In this document: positions 60,291 through 64,000 of the stretch, in pieces
Numbering within the stretch: position 1 is the stretch's first letter
Layout of the letters: every line of letters starts with the position of its first letter
Assembly (NCBI RefSeq): GCF_022458985.1
Contig: NC_061776.1
Span: 8,946,591 to 9,010,590, forward strand
Length of the DNA stretch: 64,000 nucleotides
DNA from: Mugil cephalus
Taxonomy: Eukaryota; Chordata; Actinopteri; Mugiliformes; Mugilidae
Direction: 5' to 3'
The notes under the pieces: model-generated
What the model was told of the DNA's origin: nothing
The model's input: the letters and a program-made list of their open reading frames with translations, nothing else
The model's database searches: none
Translations under genes and position numbers: made by a program

Positions 60291-62999
60291 ATGAATCAAG
60301 AGAAGCTCGCCAAACTTCAAGCTCAGGTCCGGATAGGTGGAAAGGTAAAGTCCAGCACCATGACTTATCTTGTCCTTTTGTCATTACAAATGTTCTGTGT
60401 ACGTTTGCTGGTTTTGCTCCGTTGTTTGTTCAGTTGTCGCCCATTTTTAAGGACTCTGATGGCATTCAGCACCTGCCAGGTCTTTCCTCCTGACCTCAGC
60501 ATTCCCTTTATGGGGTGAAGCATTGGGCCCCTTCATCTGTGGCTTTGTTCCGTTTCACTGTGAGGTGCTCGGTCGCACACTAGGTGGCGTTATTTGTTAT
60601 TTTTGCTGAGGGAGGAACTTGTGCTTCCTCTCCTGGATTGCTCCACACTGACATTCTCAAATACAATCACATATGCTCCGCTGGTATTTTTTTCCAGAGC
60701 TGACAGGAAGGAGTCGGCCCGCGCAGAGTTTCAGACCTGAGGCGTATTATCAAAGTGTCTTCTTCTTTTTTAGTGGTCGTCAAACAACGTCAAAGCAAAG
60801 CTGCAACGGGAGACCATCAATCATTACCACTGACACAATACAACAACTAATCGCAAAACAGAAAACAATGTATCTGGCCCATTTCTGTAGGAGAGGACTC
60901 AGATTTTTTGAAGACAACGAGTGCGAGTTACCCGCTCAGTGTTTCATCAACTTTGACAGCGTTTATGAATCACCAGGGGAGGAAATCTTGCTTATTTGAG
61001 ATCAGATTGAGGCTCGGGCAAAAATACTTGATTGGGAAAACCCTATTTCAAATTAATGGTATGTAAGTTTTTAAAGTCCGTGTGCAAAAATGTGCATTAT
61101 TGTAAAATTTATGTGCGTCTAACTGATGGCTCAGAGCAAATACAGTTGCGTTGCAAAACGTATCGCTCATATTTGCCAACTATACATGTACGCACACATA
61201 AGGAGTTTGTTCTCCGCACTTAACCCGTTCAAATGAGCCATGAAAGACGGCCTAATCGCTAGTGTCTTAACACAAACCGTTTGCTTTATTCCCCTCGTAG
61301 AAAGCGTCCCTTCATGCAGCCACGGTTAAACTACTTTAATGTTTTTCTCCCAAGTGCCTCAACGGTGCCTTAGATGAGGAGGAGGAGGTTCATTTACCTC
61401 TACAGAGAATTAATAGCGTAAACTGGATGAATGTATCCAGCTGCACAACATCTGTAATTGATTTGGTGTCAATAATAGTGAAGAATTTAGAGCTAAAACG
61501 AAGTGTTCTGAGTATGTTTAATTTAGATGTTGCACTTGTCCTCAGAGCAGCTTCTTCAGTTGTAAGTGTCTGGCTTGAATTACATGGTGTAGGATGCAGA
61601 TGGAGTGACCCGGTGGTATTTCTCTGCGTTTGACATCCTGGTTCACTGAAGTTTTCGAATCCCTCTCATGGCACCGACGCCTGTTCTCTCCTCAGGGGAC
61701 GGCCCGCAGGAAGAAAAAGGTTGTTCACAAAACAGCAACAGCTGATGACAAGAAACTCCAGGGCTCGCTGAAGAAACTGGCTGTGAACAACATCGCAGGA
61801 ATAGAGGAGGTGAGCTGTCAAAGGAGAGCTAATGTCACTTTTGTGACATGGTTTTATTTATTTTTTTTTTTTGTCTGAGAATACTGAATATTTGATCATT
61901 ATAAGGAATGATTAAAGAAAGGTTGCTGTACTCAAGTAGCTGAGAGAAATGTTGATTTAATTCTTTTATTATTTTGGAGGCTGTGTTTTGTAGTACAGTT
62001 TAATTGTGTCATATTGTACCTGATATATTTTTCTATTTTGTTTAATTATTTTTTTTGTTTTACAATTACCATTATAGTTGTAAAAGACTAGTCAGTGAAC
62101 TAAATAACAGAACATACATCCTCCATAATGGTCATACAGTTAAATTGTCTTAATTTATTTCAACATGAACCTTCATGAAGCTAAATCTTGGCTCAATCCA
62201 GGACTATTAAATTGAAATGCATTTGTTTTCATTTATTTACGCAATGAACCTGCAAATCAGTCTAATTTCTCTAAATACGTGTTGTTTTCTGGGCTTGTTT
62301 TATTCCACCGATGCAAACCTTTGATTTTGAGTTATATTTCTGATTATTCGCCCCTTTTTTAAAATTGATGCATAGCTGTTTTTTTTGCACATGAATTTCC
62401 TCAGGGAATTATCTATCTTTTTTTTTTTATTTTATATTCTCCTTGATCACATGTGCACAATGCAATTCTGTGTAGAGCAATAAACCTAAGAAATCTCTCA
62501 AGCTTAATGGATGCATTAAGAAAAAAAATACCGCAGATATAGATATTTAAAGATTTTCATTTGCTTTTACAACAGCTGAAACTTCATCGTACAAAATAAG
62601 TAACGGTAAAGAAACTAAAAGTATATTGTCTATTATCACAAAACAGTTTAGAGTAGGACTTATTTACAAAATGTGACAACACTAAATAACAATGGTTTGG
62701 TTTTTATCGGCCGTAAAACGAATCCGAAAGATGCAGACGACATTTCTGATCCGTCCAGAGAGTCTCATCCAGACTGTGGCTGCTGTTTTCCTCTCAGGTC
62801 AACATGATAAAAGACGACGGGACGGTGATCCACTTCAACAACCCCAAAGTTCAGGCGTCGCTGTCTGCCAACACCTTCGCCATCACGGGCCACGCCGAGA
62901 CCAAACAGCTGACGGAGATGCTGCCGGGCATCCTGAGCCAGCTGGGAGCCGACAGCCTCACCAGCCTGCGCAAGCTGGCCGAGCAGTTCCCACGGCAAT
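60291..62999 (+). CDS. btf3l4: Basic transcription factor 3-like 4 (BTF3/NAC-beta family), 5' part; gene runs off the window
   Basis: Coding exons 60291-60344, 61696-61809 and 62798-62999 give the first 123 residues plus one base. Start [20 protein letters not shown], then [20 protein letters not shown], the NAC domain core [20 protein letters not shown] and [19 protein letters not shown], then [20 protein letters not shown]. Near-identical to vertebrate BTF3L4 (about 158 residues), so the acidic C-terminus (PDLVENFDEASKNEAN in the family) lies beyond 64000. NAC-beta proteins pair with NAC-alpha at the ribosome exit; BTF3L4's own role is less defined. The RRKKK ribosome-binding motif is present. 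The last donor is AAT|GTGAGT, phase 1. Confidence 0.95.
60345..61695 (+). other. btf3l4 intron 2, no further gene
   Basis: The intron between the first two coding exons. A few open frames (for example 60673-60999) show no family resemblance. No RNA gene recognised. Confidence 0.5.
61810..62797 (+). other. btf3l4 intron 3, AT-rich, no gene
   Basis: AT-rich intron without recognisable features other than T homopolymers. Confidence 0.5.
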
Positions 63000-64000
63000 G
63001 TGAGTACACAAAGACACACACACACACACGGGCTTAAAGGCCGGCACAAACTCGGGGTTTCTCAGGATGAGAGATGTTGTTCAGATCAGATCATTTTATT
63101 AATATTTACACGAGACGGAAGAGAAAAGACAAATCGAACCCACTTAAAACACGGAGGAGTGTTCTGTGTTCTACGTTGGTGTGTTCTCACGCAGGTTTTT
63201 TTTTGTGACAGGTTTGTTCAACATTGTTTAGTTAAGAACCTGTGGGGATTAGATGTTTTTTTTAAATGTGACCTCAAGAAAACCGGTTGTAGCAGCGAAG
63301 AGAATGAAGTGAACGAGAAGTCGGTGTCAAAAGAGCACACGGGAAAAATGTGAGCGTTCAGAGGCCGACTCATCATCCACAATATAGTCACCTAGATGAA
63401 ACACGGGAGATCAGAGCAGCTTTTTCACTTTGAAACACTATTAATTGTGTTGGGGAACTACTTTCTAAGACTGTCTCAACACAAGGCGCTGTTTGACTGC
63501 ACAAGTTTGTGCAGTTGTAAAGAAATGACAGATGCTGACCTAAGGCTGGGCGGTATGAACAAAAATGTGTGTCACGGTATTTTTCAAAATTCTGACGGTA
63601 TCACAGTTTTTTTTTTTTTGTTTTTTTTTAATAATCACTTGTTCACAACATTTTCTACTGGTTGAGAGAGAAATTAATGCTGTAGATTAAGGATGAACTA
63701 TTTTACTGTGATGATGAGTAAATATTGTAGAATAATCCCACATTGATAATAAAACAGGTTTCATGACCCTGTGTTGGCACTGACTGCTGATGTGGAAATC
63801 TGGGGACATTTACAGCTCAGAGATTAAAAAAAATGTTATCAAGATGAAATAGAGACGATTATAAGACAAACTACTTGTTAAGATGATGTGTGGAGGATCT
63901 TGTTTTTTTGACTCGGTTAAAAGATATGTTTAGGTTTTAGTTGGATTCCTTCTTATTCTACACTGCCTGCCCTCATTATTAGGTACATGTTGTTAGTAGC
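63000..64000 (+). other. btf3l4 intron 4 (incomplete)
   Basis: Begins at the splice donor of the 62798-62999 exon. Holds a short CA run (63015-63031) and, at about 63541-63640, a segment with GGCTGGGCGGTATGAACAAA and CACGGTATTTTTCAAAATT, typical of the ends of fish hAT elements. The next btf3l4 exon is not found before 64000. Confidence 0.5.

Overview
The window is nuclear DNA from a ray-finned fish, almost certainly a teleost. The genes are intron-rich with GT-AG splice sites, the spacers are AT-rich, and the sequence is full of fish-type DNA-transposon debris (Tc1/mariner, hAT and TTAA-target miniature elements). Six protein-coding genes can be assembled exon by exon with every reading frame closing: fubp1 (-), an EF-hand mitochondrial carrier of the SLC25A24/SCaMC type (-), dnajb4 (+), gipc2 (+), txndc12 (-) and the 5' part of btf3l4 (+, running off the right end). 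FUBP1-DNAJB4-GIPC2 and TXNDC12-BTF3L4 are each neighbour groups on human chromosome 1p, which supports the names. Here the two groups are joined directly.

Layout: 1-10060 is fubp1 with its 3'UTR on the left and its CpG-rich start on the right. 11727-16580 is the carrier, whose 5' end faces dnajb4 (18468-22953) across a 1.9 kb divergent spacer. 23440-26900 is repeat-rich spacer that grades into a ~500-bp-period tandem array, in which gipc2 exon 1 (26912-27187) is embedded. gipc2 then spreads to 49024 over a 13.3 kb first intron full of transposon remnants. txndc12 (52063-57895) converges tail-to-tail on gipc2 and is head-to-head with btf3l4 (first coding exon at 60291, non-coding exon ending 59807).

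Non-coding RNA genes: a complete tRNA-Phe(GAA) at 40725-40797, 25 nt past the 5' splice site of gipc2 exon 2, and two base-for-base identical 72-nt box C/D snoRNA candidates in fubp1 introns 2 and 11, sense to the host gene. The snoRNA has textbook C, D', C' and D boxes and a GGUC/GACC terminal stem. It also has a 10-nt complementarity to a conserved 18S rRNA segment and a second antisense region holding 15 nt of perfect complement to the TTAGGG telomere repeat. This pair is the most interesting finding.

The genes are not an operon or pathway. They encode a KH-domain single-strand nucleic-acid binding regulator, a Ca2+-regulated mitochondrial carrier, an HSP40 co-chaperone, a PDZ trafficking adaptor, an ER thioredoxin and a ribosome-associated BTF3/NAC-type factor. 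Coordinates were read by eye; no database search was run.
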